Assembly (NCBI RefSeq): GCF_001613325.1 | Contig: NZ_BDCD01000014.1 | Coordinates: 124,001 to 188,000 of the forward strand | From: Nocardia yamanashiensis NBRC 100130 | GTDB lineage: Bacteria > Actinomycetota > Actinomycetes > Mycobacteriales > Mycobacteriaceae | Length of the DNA: 64,000 bases | Direction of reading: 5' to 3' | Shown: one piece after another, positions 7,189 to 15,911 of the stretch | Position numbering within the stretch: position 1 is the first letter of the stretch | How the letters are laid out: each line of letters opens with the position of its first letter | Made by a program: the position numbers and the translations under genes | The notes under the pieces: generated by a model | Database searches by the model: none | What the model saw: only the letters and a program-made list of their open reading frames with translations | What the model was told of the DNA's origin: nothing

Positions 7189-7953
7189 GTGACTGCGGCG
7201 AATGCCTCCAGCGGGCGATCAGGCAGCGTGCAATCGATCGAGCGGGCGTTCGCGCTCCTGGAAATTCTCGCCGATCACGGCGGCATGCTGGGTCTTTCGC
7301 AGCTCTCGGAGCTATCGGGGTTACCGCTGCCGACCATTCACCGGCTGGTTCGGACGCTGGTCGAACTCGGGTATCTGCATCAGGAACCGTCGCGGCAGTA
7401 CGCGCTGGGGGCGCGGTTGATCAGGCTCGGGGAGAGTTCGGTTCACATGTTGAGCGTGACCGCGCGGCCGCATCTGACCCGGCTCGTGGACGAGCTGGGT
7501 GAATCCGCGAATATGGCGATGCTCGACGGTGATCGGATCGTGTACGTCGCGCAGGTGCCGTCACGGCATTCGATGCGCATGTTCACCGAGGTGGGGCGGC
7601 GGGCGCTCCCCCACGGCACGGCGGTCGGCAAGGCCATTCTCGCGGGGATGCCCGCCGACAAGGTGCGAGATCTGTTGCAGCGCACCGGGATGCCGCGCTA
7701 CACCGATCACACCATCACCGATCCGGCCGAATTCGCGCGTCAGCTCGAAACCGCCGCCGATACCGGGTACGCGATCGACGAGGGCGAGCAGGAGCTGGGG
7801 GTCCGGTGTATCGCGGTGGCTGTGCCCGAGGCGCCGGCGCGGCTCGCCATCTCCATTTCCGGGCCGGTCGGGCGGATGACCGAGGATCTGCTGGAGCGGG
7901 CCGTTCCGCTGCTGGGTCAGGTCGGCCGGGCGCTGTCCGACGATCTGCGCTGA
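7189..7953 (+). CDS. IclR-family regulator, allantoin/glyoxylate-repressor type
   Basis: Protein of 254 aa with an N-terminal winged helix (SVQSIERAFALLEILADHGG, LSQLSELSGLPLPTIHRLVR) and a C-terminal IclR effector domain (LTRLVDELGESANMAMLDGD through PVGRMTEDLLERAVPLLGQV). The ALPHGTAVGKAILAG and EGEQELGVRCIAVAVPEAP stretches line the small-molecule pocket in this family. It resembles AllR-type repressors, which respond to glyoxylate or allantoin. The GTG start follows the divergent gap holding a TTCCG-N5-CGGAA palindrome. It likely controls the first uricase operon and perhaps the hyi-glxR-gcl genes. Confidence 0.88.
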   Translation: MTAANASSGRSGSVQSIERAFALLEILADHGGMLGLSQLSELSGLPLPTIHRLVRTLVELGYLHQEPSRQYALGARLIRLGESSVHMLSVTARPHLTRLVDELGESANMAMLDGDRIVYVAQVPSRHSMRMFTEVGRRALPHGTAVGKAILAGMPADKVRDLLQRTGMPRYTDHTITDPAEFARQLETAADTGYAIDEGEQELGVRCIAVAVPEAPARLAISISGPVGRMTEDLLERAVPLLGQVGRALSDDLR

Positions 7954-7957
7954 CGCG

Positions 7958-8341
7958 TCAGACCTGTTCGCCCTGTTCGCGGCGGCGGTCGGCTTCCTGC
8001 TGACGTGCCGCTTCCTGGCGCCGGGCTTCCGCGCGCTGTTGTTCGGCGCGCTCGCGCAGGCCGCGCAGGAATGCCTCGTCGGCTTCCGGGTCCTGGGGTA
8101 CGTAGCGGCCGGGACGGTCGTACTCGGAGAAGCGGGTGGTCGAGCGGGGGCCGCGCGATTCGTAGAGCGGGCGGCCGAGGATCAGCCACAGCAGGGCGCC
8201 GATGGTCGGGACCAGGATCACGATGAGCAGCCAGGCGCCCTTGGGCAGGTGGCGGACGCCCGCCTCGGGGCAGGTGATGATGTCGACCAGGGCAAAGATC
8301 CACAGTGCCAGCGTGATCAGACCGACGGCCGCGTACGGCAT
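7958..8341 (-). CDS. Membrane protein with phospholipase-D-nuclease N-terminal (PLDc_N) domain
   Basis: Protein of 127 aa. The first ~60 residues have two transmembrane helices (AVGLITLALWIFALVDIITC and LLIVILVPTIGALLWLILG) around the RHLPKGAWLL turn, which is the PLDc_N pattern (membrane anchor found alone or ahead of cardiolipin synthase). The remainder is a highly charged, probably coiled-coil tail (LRERAEQQRAEARRQEAARQ). The ATG follows an AGGAG site. No catalytic domain is present, so the cytoplasmic tail may serve protein-protein contact. The gene is convergent with iclR, 4 nt apart. Confidence 0.8.
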   Translation of the reverse strand: MPYAAVGLITLALWIFALVDIITCPEAGVRHLPKGAWLLIVILVPTIGALLWLILGRPLYESRGPRSTTRFSEYDRPGRYVPQDPEADEAFLRGLRERAEQQRAEARRQEAARQQEADRRREQGEQV

Positions 8342-8617
8342 CGCAATTCTCCTCGTATCCGGGCGGAACAGGCGCCCGCTGAAATCCCCACCTCGGCCGG
8401 AACGGCCCTGGTCACGGACTTTACCGAACTCTCGCGGGGAGCGGAAACCGGGCGGGCGCGCCGGCTCCGGCCAGTCGCCGGTGAAGATCGACCGGGCTCG
8501 CGAATCGCCTTGCTGTGCAACCGGTTCGAGGTAAGATCAGCGCTCAGTGTGACCGTCGCTGGTTCGGGTCCGCTCCCGAGAGGCTCGACGGTGGTCGCCG
8601 GATCGAGGGATGCGCCG

Positions 8618-9424
8618 ATGACTGTTCTGCGCGTATACGCTGCCTTGACGGCAGTGCCCGCACTGCTCAGCTTCGCCCCCGGTACGGCGGCTGCCGCGCC
8701 CGATACCTTGCAGGTGGGCTCCGAGACGGTTCGACTGCCCGCGGGGATCGACCCTCGGCTCCGGGATCAGGCGCAGAGTTATCTGGACGGCGTGCAGGGG
8801 CAGGTCGCGGCGACCTTCGACAGCGTCGGGTTTCCGCGGGACGAAGCCGCGCGCCGCAATGCCGCCACCACGGCGGGGCAGGTCATCGGTGCGGTGGTGG
8901 GGAAGGTCGCGGTCTTTCCCCTCGAAATCGTGGGATGCGGGGTCGGGGCGACGGTCGGGGCGGTCGCGGGCGGAATCATCGGCGCGCTGCCGACGGTCGG
9001 CGCGGGAACGCCGGTCGGGGCGGCGGTCGGTGGGGTGGCGGGGTGTCTGCTCGGCGGGCTGGCGGTGGCCATTCCGGTGGATATCGCGGGGTTGGTCGGG
9101 GGTGCGGCGATCGGCGGATTCGCGGGCGGGGCGCTGGGCGGTGCGACTGCGACCGAAGGCGGCGGGAATGCCGCGGGCGGTGAGAGTCCCGCTGCCGCAG
9201 CACTTCCCGTCGTGAATGCTCGAGCCGCGCAAGGGGATCCATCAGCGGCGAATGCCGTCACCGCGGTCGCCGATACCGTCGCCACGGTCAACGTCGACGC
9301 CAATGTCGCGGTCACCTCCCTGCGCACAGCCATCCGCGAACTGCCGCCGCTCACCCCCGATGCTCTCGGTCCGCTCACCCAACCCGTCAACGATCTGTTC
9401 GCGGCGGTGCAAGCAGCGCTGTGA
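8618..9424 (+). CDS. Secreted glycine-zipper-rich protein, unknown function
   Basis: About 268 aa. A signal peptide (MTVLRVYAALTAVPALLSFA, then PGTAAAAPD) is followed by a short polar region and, at roughly residues 85-190, a long alternation of Gly with Val/Ala (GVGATVGAVAGGIIGALP, GTPVGAAVGGVAGCLLGG, GGAAIGGFAGGALGG) of the glycine-zipper type seen in envelope-associated Nocardia and Mycobacterium proteins. The last ~80 residues are Ala/Val/Thr-rich. The ATG at 8618 has GAGGGA upstream and places the signal peptide at the start. The glycine-zipper part could insert in or span the mycomembrane; there is no direct evidence. The 276-nt gap before it shows no gene. Confidence 0.75.
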   Translation: MTVLRVYAALTAVPALLSFAPGTAAAAPDTLQVGSETVRLPAGIDPRLRDQAQSYLDGVQGQVAATFDSVGFPRDEAARRNAATTAGQVIGAVVGKVAVFPLEIVGCGVGATVGAVAGGIIGALPTVGAGTPVGAAVGGVAGCLLGGLAVAIPVDIAGLVGGAAIGGFAGGALGGATATEGGGNAAGGESPAAAALPVVNARAAQGDPSAANAVTAVADTVATVNVDANVAVTSLRTAIRELPPLTPDALGPLTQPVNDLFAAVQAAL

Positions 9425-9466
9425 CCGCCCGGCGGTTGCGGTTCGCCGGATAGTTCCGCGCGGCGC

Positions 9467-9497
9467 TTGACCCTGACACCGTGTCAGGCGGTTGACT
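9467..9497 (+). promoter_or_regulatory. MerR-type promoter with operator inside the spacer
   Basis: A -35 TTGACC (9467-9472) and a -10-like TTGACT (9492-9497) are separated by a long 19-nt spacer that contains the perfect inverted repeat CCTGACAC-C-GTGTCAGG (9472-9488). This layout is characteristic of promoters activated by MerR-family proteins by DNA distortion. The start of the merR-type gene is 10 nt downstream, so autoregulation is likely. Confidence 0.75.
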
Positions 9498-9507
9498 CGT
9501 AGCCATC

Positions 9508-10317
9508 ATGTTCACCATCGGAGACTTCGCCAGGCACGGCCGAGTATCGGTCCGGATGCTGCGTCACTACGACGCGACCGGGCTGCTGCGGCCCGCCCAC
9601 GTCGACCCGGCCACCGGCTACCGCTACTACACCGCCGCCCAATTGGCCCGCCTCAACCGCGTCATCGCGCTCAAGGATCTCGGCTTCACCCTCCAGCAGG
9701 TCCAGACCATCCTGGACGAGAAGGTCACCACCGAGGAACTGCGCGCCATGCTGCGGCTGCGGCGCGCCGAACTGGAGTCGGCGATGACGGCCGCGGCGGC
9801 CCGGCTCACCCAGGTCGAGGCGCGGCTCCGCTCCATAGAAAGCGAGGGTCAGATGCCCACCGACGACGTCGTCCTCAAATCCCTGCCGTCCATCCGGATC
9901 GCCGAACTCAGTGGCGTAGCAACAGGTTTCGACGCCATCGCCCCCGTCATCCAGCCTCTCTACGACGAGCTGTTCCAGCGCCTGCAAGCCGCCGGCATCG
10001 CTCCCGCCGGCCTCGGCGTCGCCTATTACGAGGACGCCCCCGACGGCGGCGTCCTCGTCCACGCCGGCGTAGAGGTGTCCGCGCCCCTGTGCGACGAGTA
10101 CGGCCTCCGCATCCACGACCTGCCGCCGATCGAACAGGCCGCGACGATATTGCACCGCGGCGCAATGGAAGCCGTCCTCCCCACCTTGCAGACCCTGGGC
10201 CGCTGGATCGACGCCAACGGTTACCGCTCCGCCGGCTACCCCCGCGAAATCAGCCTCGAATGCCCCGCCAACCACGGCGAATGGGTGACCGAACTGCAAG
10301 AACCCCTGACGAAGTAG
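9508..10317 (+). CDS. MerR-family regulator with GyrI-like ligand domain (BmrR/TipA-like)
   Basis: Protein of 269 aa. N-terminal MerR winged helix (MFTIGDFARHGRVSVRMLRH, YDATGLLRPAHVDPATGYRY) and dimerisation helix (residues ~75-110, RRAELESAMTAAAARLTQVE) are followed by a GyrI-like effector-binding domain (about 120-269, including LGVAYYEDAPDGGVLVHAGV and the final CPANHGEWVTELQEPL). GyrI-like domains bind cationic or bulky hydrophobic drugs. No efflux pump is immediately downstream; the methyltransferase gene is convergent, 2 nt away. The operator in its own promoter suggests autoactivation on drug binding. Confidence 0.9.
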   Translation: MFTIGDFARHGRVSVRMLRHYDATGLLRPAHVDPATGYRYYTAAQLARLNRVIALKDLGFTLQQVQTILDEKVTTEELRAMLRLRRAELESAMTAAAARLTQVEARLRSIESEGQMPTDDVVLKSLPSIRIAELSGVATGFDAIAPVIQPLYDELFQRLQAAGIAPAGLGVAYYEDAPDGGVLVHAGVEVSAPLCDEYGLRIHDLPPIEQAATILHRGAMEAVLPTLQTLGRWIDANGYRSAGYPREISLECPANHGEWVTELQEPLTK

Positions 10318-10319
10318 CC

Positions 10320-11075
10320 CTACTCCGAATACAGAACGAAGAACAGAAAACACAGGAACCGCGTGCCGGTGCGCTCATCGAACAACTCCGGAAACACCTC
10401 CCGCGCACCGGGCAACGCCCCCGGCTCACTGATCACCCCGATCCGAAACCCCGCCTCGGCGAACGCATCCGTCATCGCATGCAACGGCCGATCCCAGAAA
10501 CTCAACCGAGCCGTCTGCCCACCCATGGTCCACTCGTCCACCCGATTCCGGGTCTCGAAGTAGTTGGTCTCCTTCCCCTCCAGCCGCTGCCCCAGAAAAT
10601 TCGCGAACGGATGCTCCACCGACACGATCATCCTGCCGCCAGGCACCAGCACCCGCCGCAATTCCCCCAACGCCGGCCCCCAATCCTCCAGATAGTGCAG
10701 CACCAACGACGCGACAACGTCATCGAACGCCCCATCCGAAAACGGCAGCGGCTCACCCAAATCCCCGAACCTCAAATCCACCTCGGGTCCGAGCCGCCGC
10801 CGAGCCAGCTCCAACATCCCCCCACTCGAATCCATCCCCGTCATCACCGCCCCACGATCCCGCAACTCCCCCAGCACAATCCCGGACCCGCACCCCACAT
10901 CGAGAATCCGCCGCCCAGCCACCTCCCCTGCCAGCTCCAAAATCGCTGGCCGGTTGTAATACAGGTGCAGCAGGCCACTCTCGTTCTCGGCGTCATACCC
11001 CTCGGCAATGCTGTCGTAGGCACTTGCCCGAACCCCATCGACAGCACGCGCAGAACCTTCAGGAAGTGAAGTCAT
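10320..11075 (-). CDS. Class I SAM-dependent methyltransferase
   Basis: About 251 aa with a UbiE/Methyltransf_11 core: motif I ILDVGCGSGIVLGELRDRG, motif II GMDSSGGMLELARRRLG, FGDLGEPLPFSDGAFDDVVA and the post-motif LRRVLVPGGRMIVSVEHPF. The N-terminal AYDSIAEGYDAENES segment is typical of small-molecule methyltransferases. I prefer the ATG at 11075 (MTSLPEGS), with AGGATGGG upstream; ATG 11084 is an alternative. The substrate is not predictable. The coding strand here is unusually rich in G-ending codons. Confidence 0.85.
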   Translation of the reverse strand: MTSLPEGSARAVDGVRASAYDSIAEGYDAENESGLLHLYYNRPAILELAGEVAGRRILDVGCGSGIVLGELRDRGAVMTGMDSSGGMLELARRRLGPEVDLRFGDLGEPLPFSDGAFDDVVASLVLHYLEDWGPALGELRRVLVPGGRMIVSVEHPFANFLGQRLEGKETNYFETRNRVDEWTMGGQTARLSFWDRPLHAMTDAFAEAGFRIGVISEPGALPGAREVFPELFDERTGTRFLCFLFFVLYSE

Positions 11076-11326
11076 ACAACCCATCCTGCCGTGGCCCGCC
11101 GGTGCGCTGCCTTCAGCGGAGGGAGAATTTCATCGGATCGAGGGGACATCGCCTGGTCGGTACAGCCCGTCGAGCAGCGACAGTCGGCCGGACCCCCTAC
11201 AGCTCATCGACTATCCCCACGCGTTCACTACGAGGCGCAAAACCCTTGCGGGCCAAGCCGATATCGTGATTGCCTCGGACGGGTCCGTGTGTGGCGCAGG
11301 CGTCGGGGGTTTCGAGAGGAGTTCTC

Positions 11327-12535
11327 GTGTCCATCCAGAGCGGTACCGCCTTGCAGGTGGGCTATCGGCCGGCGTTGTGGTCGGTGCGGTTGATGTTCCT
11401 GCTCTCCGGTTTGCTCTTCGCCAGCTGGGCGGCGCGAATACCGACGGTCAAGGACAGCGCCGGACTCGATGACGCCGGGTTGGCCATCGTGTTCGCCGGG
11501 TTGAACATCGGGGCGATCGCCGGATTGCAGCTGGGTAAGCACGTCACGTTGAGGTTCGGGAGCAAGGCGACACTTCGGGTCGCGGTGCCCGTGTTCGCGG
11601 TGTGCCTACCGGGTCTCCTGTTGGTGCCCAACCGGGTCGGATTGACCATTGCCGCAGTCATTTTCGCGATGGCGAACAGCGTCGTGGACGTGGCCATGAA
11701 CGCCCACGGCGTCGCCGTCGAAAAGCTGAGCGGCCGTTCGCTGCTCTCCGGCATCCACGCCTACTTCAGCCTCGGACTGGTCAGCGGCTCCCTACTCGGT
11801 GCGACCGCCGAACGAGCGAACCTCTCACTAACGCTGCACTTTTGGATCATCGCACTACTCGCGATCGCCATCGCGTCCATACGCACCCGCAAACTACTAC
11901 CGTCAGCCGTCGACCGTGTCGGACAGGAATCCACCGAACCGAGTAACAACCGCCAGTGGCCCACCCGCCTGCTCATCCTCGGCCTACTCGCATTTGCCGT
12001 CGCCCTCATCGAGGGCGCCGCGAACGACTGGTCAGCCGTCTACCTCCGCGACGAAACCGGCTCCAGCGGAACAACCGCCGCCATCGGTTTCGCCATCTTC
12101 GCGATCGGCATGACCCTCGGCAGACTACTGGGCGACCACCTGGTAGCAACCTTCGGCCGCATCCGCCCCTTCCTCGCCGGCACTCTCACCGCCGGCCTCG
12201 GCTTCGGCACAGCCCTCCTCATAGGCGGCACCACCCCAGCCCTGATCGGCCTGGCCCTCCTAGGCTTCGGCATCTCCTACACCCTCCCCCTCACCTTCTC
12301 CGCCGGCGGCGACCTACCGGGCATCCCCACAGCCCGCGCAATAGCCAACATCTCCATCCTCGGCTACTGCGGCTTCTTCACCGGCCCAGTCCTCATCGGC
12401 TTCATAGCCCACCACTGGACCCTGACCACCGCCCTCACCATCCCCGTCGCAATCGCCCTCCTAGCCACCCTCGGCTCCCGCGCCCTCGCCCCAACCGACA
12501 ACCACGAGAAGGACCACAAATGCGAAATTCAGTAA
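11327..12535 (+). CDS. MFS transporter (YbjJ/FucP-like)
   Basis: About 402 aa with 12 predicted transmembrane helices in the major facilitator fold, such as PALWSVRLMFLLSGLLFASW, FAGLNIGAIAGLQLGKHVTL and TPALIGLALLGFGISYTLPL. The central loop after helix 6 is short and charged (RTRKLLPSAVDRVGQESTEP). The GTG at 11327 has GAGAGGAG 5 nt upstream; earlier in-frame starts have no ribosome site. Its 3' end overlaps the SDR gene by 16 nt, implying co-expression, so the cargo is probably related to that oxidoreductase's substrate. Relatives include sugar transporters and exporters. Confidence 0.85.
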   Translation: MSIQSGTALQVGYRPALWSVRLMFLLSGLLFASWAARIPTVKDSAGLDDAGLAIVFAGLNIGAIAGLQLGKHVTLRFGSKATLRVAVPVFAVCLPGLLLVPNRVGLTIAAVIFAMANSVVDVAMNAHGVAVEKLSGRSLLSGIHAYFSLGLVSGSLLGATAERANLSLTLHFWIIALLAIAIASIRTRKLLPSAVDRVGQESTEPSNNRQWPTRLLILGLLAFAVALIEGAANDWSAVYLRDETGSSGTTAAIGFAIFAIGMTLGRLLGDHLVATFGRIRPFLAGTLTAGLGFGTALLIGGTTPALIGLALLGFGISYTLPLTFSAGGDLPGIPTARAIANISILGYCGFFTGPVLIGFIAHHWTLTTALTIPVAIALLATLGSRALAPTDNHEKDHKCEIQ

Positions 12536-13260
12536 TCACCGGAGGGGGCACCGGAATCGGACGCGCGATCGCCCACCGTCTGGCCGCCGAAGGAGACTCG
12601 GTGCTCATCATCGGACGTCGGCCGTCCGTCCTCCAAGCAACCGCGAAGGAGATCAACGCCGATATCGGAGCCGATCGCGTCACCACGGCGGCAGCGGACC
12701 TGACCGAGCCCGGACAGGTTCAGGAACTGGCCGCAAGGATCACCGCACAAGGAAACATAGACGTCCTGATAAACAACGCCGGCGGCAATCCAGCGATCGC
12801 GGCAAAAAGCCTCGAAGATACCGCAGCGGCGTACACCGACGCCTTCAGATTGAACGTCCTCACGGCAGTCTTGCTGACCGAAGCACTGATCCCGCACATA
12901 ACAAGTCCCGGCGGCAGAATCGTCTCCGTGAGCTCCATCGCCGCCCTACGCGGCGCCGGCCCCTACGGCGCCGCGAAAGCAGCCCTACACGGCTGGTCGA
13001 TAGGCCTGGCGCAACAGCTTGCACCACAAGGCATCACGGTCAACGTCGTAGCCCCCGGTTTCGTCCCCGCCACAGAATTCTGGACCGACCGCCTCACCCC
13101 CGAACTCGAAGCCGACCGCATCTCACAAGTCCCCCTCGGCCGCGCCGGCACCCCAGCCGAAATCGCGGCCGGCATAGCCCATCTCGCCTCCCCCGACGCA
13201 GGCTGGACGACGGGTCAGATCCTCCAGATCAACGGTGGTGCCCTACTCGGCCGCGGCTGA
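12520..13260 (+). CDS. Short-chain dehydrogenase/reductase
   Basis: Classical SDR of 246 aa. It shows the TGGGTGIG cofactor motif at residues 7-14, DVLINNAGG, the catalytic Ser in RIVSVSSIAALRG, the YGAAK catalytic Tyr-Lys pair, and the VNVVAPGFV segment. The arginine after the second strand (IIGRRPSV) suggests NADP(H). The ATG follows AGAAGGA by 6 nt and lies inside the end of the MFS gene. The C-terminus DAGWTTGQILQINGGALLGR is complete. Resembles 3-oxoacyl-ACP reductase-like and sugar-alcohol SDRs; the substrate is unknown. Confidence 0.88.
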   Translation: MRNSVITGGGTGIGRAIAHRLAAEGDSVLIIGRRPSVLQATAKEINADIGADRVTTAAADLTEPGQVQELAARITAQGNIDVLINNAGGNPAIAAKSLEDTAAAYTDAFRLNVLTAVLLTEALIPHITSPGGRIVSVSSIAALRGAGPYGAAKAALHGWSIGLAQQLAPQGITVNVVAPGFVPATEFWTDRLTPELEADRISQVPLGRAGTPAEIAAGIAHLASPDAGWTTGQILQINGGALLGRG

Positions 13261-13300
13261 GTCGACGATGCGTGCTCCGGACCCATGGATCCGGGAACGC

Positions 13301-13340
13301 GAAAGTCCTCTCGGCCCCCTCATGGCCGAGAGGACTCTTC
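13301..13340. terminator. Bidirectional terminator between SDR and xdhC
   Basis: Perfect 13-bp stem AGTCCTCTCGGCC / GGCCGAGAGGACT (13304-13316 with 13324-13336), a 7-nt loop, and flanking GAA/TTC that extend it with one bulge. It sits between two convergent genes whose stops are at 13260 and 13357. Confidence 0.8.
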
Positions 13341-13356
13341 GGGTCCCCGGAAGTGG

Positions 13357-14463
13357 TTATGCGGCTGACATTTCCACGGTGTCGGGGATTTGGATGGTGG
13401 GGGTGGGGACGGTGTCTCGGTGGATGGGGCCGGGGTTGGTGGTGAGGGGGTGGCCGGTGCCGCCGCGGCGGGTGGCCACGATCTCGGCGGCGATGGAGAC
13501 GGCTGTCTCCTCGGGTGTACGGCCGCCGAGATCGAGCCCGATGGGTGAGCGGAGCCGCGCCAGTTCGGCTTCGGTCACCCCGGCTTCGCGGAGACGGGAC
13601 AGGCGGTCTTCGTGGGTGCGGCGGGAACCCATGGCGCCGACGAAGGCCACCGGGAGGCGGAGGGCCACTTCCAACAGGGGGACATCGAATTTGGCGTCGT
13701 GGGTGAGTACGCACAGGACCGTTCTGGCGTCTACGTGGGTTTGGGACAGGTAGCGGTCGGGCCATTGGACGACTACTTCGTCGGCTTCGGGGAAGCGGGC
13801 CCGGGTGGCGAAGATGGGGCGGGCGTCGCAGACGGTGACGTGGTAGCCGAGGAATTTGCCGATGCGGGCCACGGCGGCGGCGAAGTCGATGGCGCCGAAG
13901 ACGATCATCCGCGGTGGCGGGACCGAGGATTCGATGAAGACGGTGACTTCGGCGTCATCGCAGCCGATGGTGCGCAGGCCGGTGGCGCCGGCGTCGAGCA
14001 TGGCGCGGGCTTCGGCGAGGACGGTGGGGTGGAAGGCTTCGCCTTCGGTCCACCAATCCCCCAGTGCCACAGCCTTTCCGGTGCGCACGTCGCGGACCAG
14101 TGCCGCGGACCCTTCGGCCCGCAGCATCGCTCCGATGGCGGCCCGGTTCAGCGCCGTCACCGGCTGCACCAGCACTTCGATGGTGCCCCCGCAGGTCAAT
14201 CCGACCGCGAAGGCGTCGGCATCGCTGTAGCCGAAGGTTTCGCGCAGGGTTTCCCCGGTGCGCAGCGCCTCGCGGCACAGCTCGTAGACGGCGCCCTCGA
14301 CGCAGCCGCCGGAGATGCTGCCCACCACGGTGCCGTCGGTGTCGACCGCGAGGGCCGCGCCGACCGGCCGGGGTGCGCTGCCGCCGATGGAGACGATCGA
14401 GGCCACGGCGTAATACTTCTGTGCCGCATGCCATTCCAGGAGTTGTGCCGCGATGTCGCGCAT
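13357..14463 (-). CDS. xdhC: XdhC-family accessory protein for xanthine dehydrogenase
   Basis: About 368 aa in the XdhC/CoxF family, which binds molybdenum cofactor, supports its sulfuration and inserts it into molybdenum hydroxylases. The N-terminal XdhC_CoxI domain has IVSIGGSAPRPVGAALAVD, GTVVGSISGGCVEGAVYE and the conserved FGYSDADAFAVGLTCGGTIE. The C-terminal Rossmann-like XdhC_C domain (about 190-330) has MIVFGAIDFAAAVARIGKFL, VLTHDAKFDVPLLEVALR and AFVGAMGSRRTHEDR. The ATG at 14463 has GGAGGG 5 nt upstream and is 2 nt after the permease stop. It serves the xanthine dehydrogenase encoded upstream in the same transcript. Confidence 0.9.
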   Translation of the reverse strand: MRDIAAQLLEWHAAQKYYAVASIVSIGGSAPRPVGAALAVDTDGTVVGSISGGCVEGAVYELCREALRTGETLRETFGYSDADAFAVGLTCGGTIEVLVQPVTALNRAAIGAMLRAEGSAALVRDVRTGKAVALGDWWTEGEAFHPTVLAEARAMLDAGATGLRTIGCDDAEVTVFIESSVPPPRMIVFGAIDFAAAVARIGKFLGYHVTVCDARPIFATRARFPEADEVVVQWPDRYLSQTHVDARTVLCVLTHDAKFDVPLLEVALRLPVAFVGAMGSRRTHEDRLSRLREAGVTEAELARLRSPIGLDLGGRTPEETAVSIAAEIVATRRGGTGHPLTTNPGPIHRDTVPTPTIQIPDTVEMSAA

Positions 14464-14465
14464 GA

Positions 14466-15911
14466 TTACCCTCCGAGCACCAGTTCGATGGCCGAGATAC
14501 CGAAGTAGGCGGCGAAGACCAAGCTCACCACGCCTACCAGCCAATGGATTTCGCGGAACTTGCCCCGCGCGGCCTTGATCACCACGTAGGCGATGAGGCC
14601 CGCGCCCACGCCGTTGGTGATCGAGTAGGTGAACGGCATCAGCGCGATGGTGATGAACGCCGGCACCGCCACCTCCAGATCCGACCAGTCGATCTTGCGG
14701 GCCTGGGTCATCATCAGCGCGCCCACCAGCACCAGGGCCGGCGCCGCGGCCTGGATCGGCACCACGGCCGCCAGCGGGGTGAAGAAGATCGCCGCGCAGA
14801 ACAATCCGCCGGTGACCACCGAGGTGAGTCCGGTACGAGCGCCCTCACCGACACCCGTAGCCGATTCCACGTACACCGTGGATCCCGCGCCGCCGCTCGC
14901 GCCACCGATGATCTGCGCGACGCCGTCCACGGTCAGGATCTTGCCCATGCCGGGCACGGTGCCCTTCTCGTCGGTCAGCCCGGCCTCGTCACAGACGCCG
15001 AAAACCGTTCCCATGGCATCGAAGAACCCGGTCAGCACCAGGGTGAACAGCACCACGCTGGCGATCAGCCCGCCGGCCCGGGCGAACCCGCCGAACAGGT
15101 CGATATTCAGCATGAGCCCGAAATCCGGTGCGGCGAAGAACTTCGACGGCGCCTCGGGCACCACGGTCCCCCACGCCTTGGGATCGATGGTCGCCCAGGC
15201 ATTGATGGCGACGGCCAGCACGGTCGAGATCAGGATGCTGATCAGGATCGCGCCCGGGATCTTGCGGATGAACAGCGCCAGCATCACCAGCAGCCCGACC
15301 GCGAAAACCACCACGGGCCAACCCTGTAGATGCCCGTCCACGCCGAGGGTGACCGGCGGCCCGCCCGCCGCGCCGTGCCCGACCACGCCCGAGGAGACCA
15401 GGCCGATCATGGCGATGAACATGCCGATCCCGACGCCGATGGCGTTCTTCAAAGACAGCGGAATCGCATTGATGATCATGGTCCGCAGCCCGGTGGCCGC
15501 CATGATCACGATGACGATGCCCATCAGCACCACCAGGCCCATGGTCTGCGCCCAGGTCATGTGCGGGGCCGCCTGATACGCGACCACCGGGACCACGCCG
15601 AGACCGGCGGCCAGGGCGAGCGGGACGTTGCCGACCAATCCCATCAGGACGGTGGACAATCCGGCCGAGAAGGCGGTTGCTGTAGTTAGCTGGGCGATGC
15701 TGAGCTTGCTGCCGTCCACATCGGTGACGCCGCCCAATATCAGCGGGACCAGCAATATGACATACGCCATAGCGACGAATGTGGTTATGCCGCCGCGCAC
15801 TTCACGCGATACAGTGGATTTGCGCTCGCTGATGTGAAAGAAGCGATCCAGGGCCGAACGGCTGGGAGCCGTGGTAGCTGTGGCGGTCTTCGGGGACTGA
15901 ACTTGGGTCAT
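14466..15911 (-). CDS. AzgA-type NCS2 purine permease
   Basis: Proton-coupled purine importer of 481 aa in the AzgA-like branch of NCS2 (adenine, guanine and hypoxanthine transporters). Landmarks are GGITTFVAMAYVILLVPLIL, ATAFSAGLSTVLMGLVGN, GLGVVPVVAYQAAPHMTW, VLTGFFDAMGTVFGVCDEAG and GSTVYVESATGVGEGARTGL, the last two being the conserved half-helix regions that bind substrate. Because it differs from the NAT-type permease at 3151-4548, the locus covers two purine classes. The ATG lies directly after a hairpin that buries its Shine-Dalgarno sequence. xdhC follows 2 nt downstream. Confidence 0.9.
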   Translation of the reverse strand: MTQVQSPKTATATTAPSRSALDRFFHISERKSTVSREVRGGITTFVAMAYVILLVPLILGGVTDVDGSKLSIAQLTTATAFSAGLSTVLMGLVGNVPLALAAGLGVVPVVAYQAAPHMTWAQTMGLVVLMGIVIVIMAATGLRTMIINAIPLSLKNAIGVGIGMFIAMIGLVSSGVVGHGAAGGPPVTLGVDGHLQGWPVVVFAVGLLVMLALFIRKIPGAILISILISTVLAVAINAWATIDPKAWGTVVPEAPSKFFAAPDFGLMLNIDLFGGFARAGGLIASVVLFTLVLTGFFDAMGTVFGVCDEAGLTDEKGTVPGMGKILTVDGVAQIIGGASGGAGSTVYVESATGVGEGARTGLTSVVTGGLFCAAIFFTPLAAVVPIQAAAPALVLVGALMMTQARKIDWSDLEVAVPAFITIALMPFTYSITNGVGAGLIAYVVIKAARGKFREIHWLVGVVSLVFAAYFGISAIELVLGG

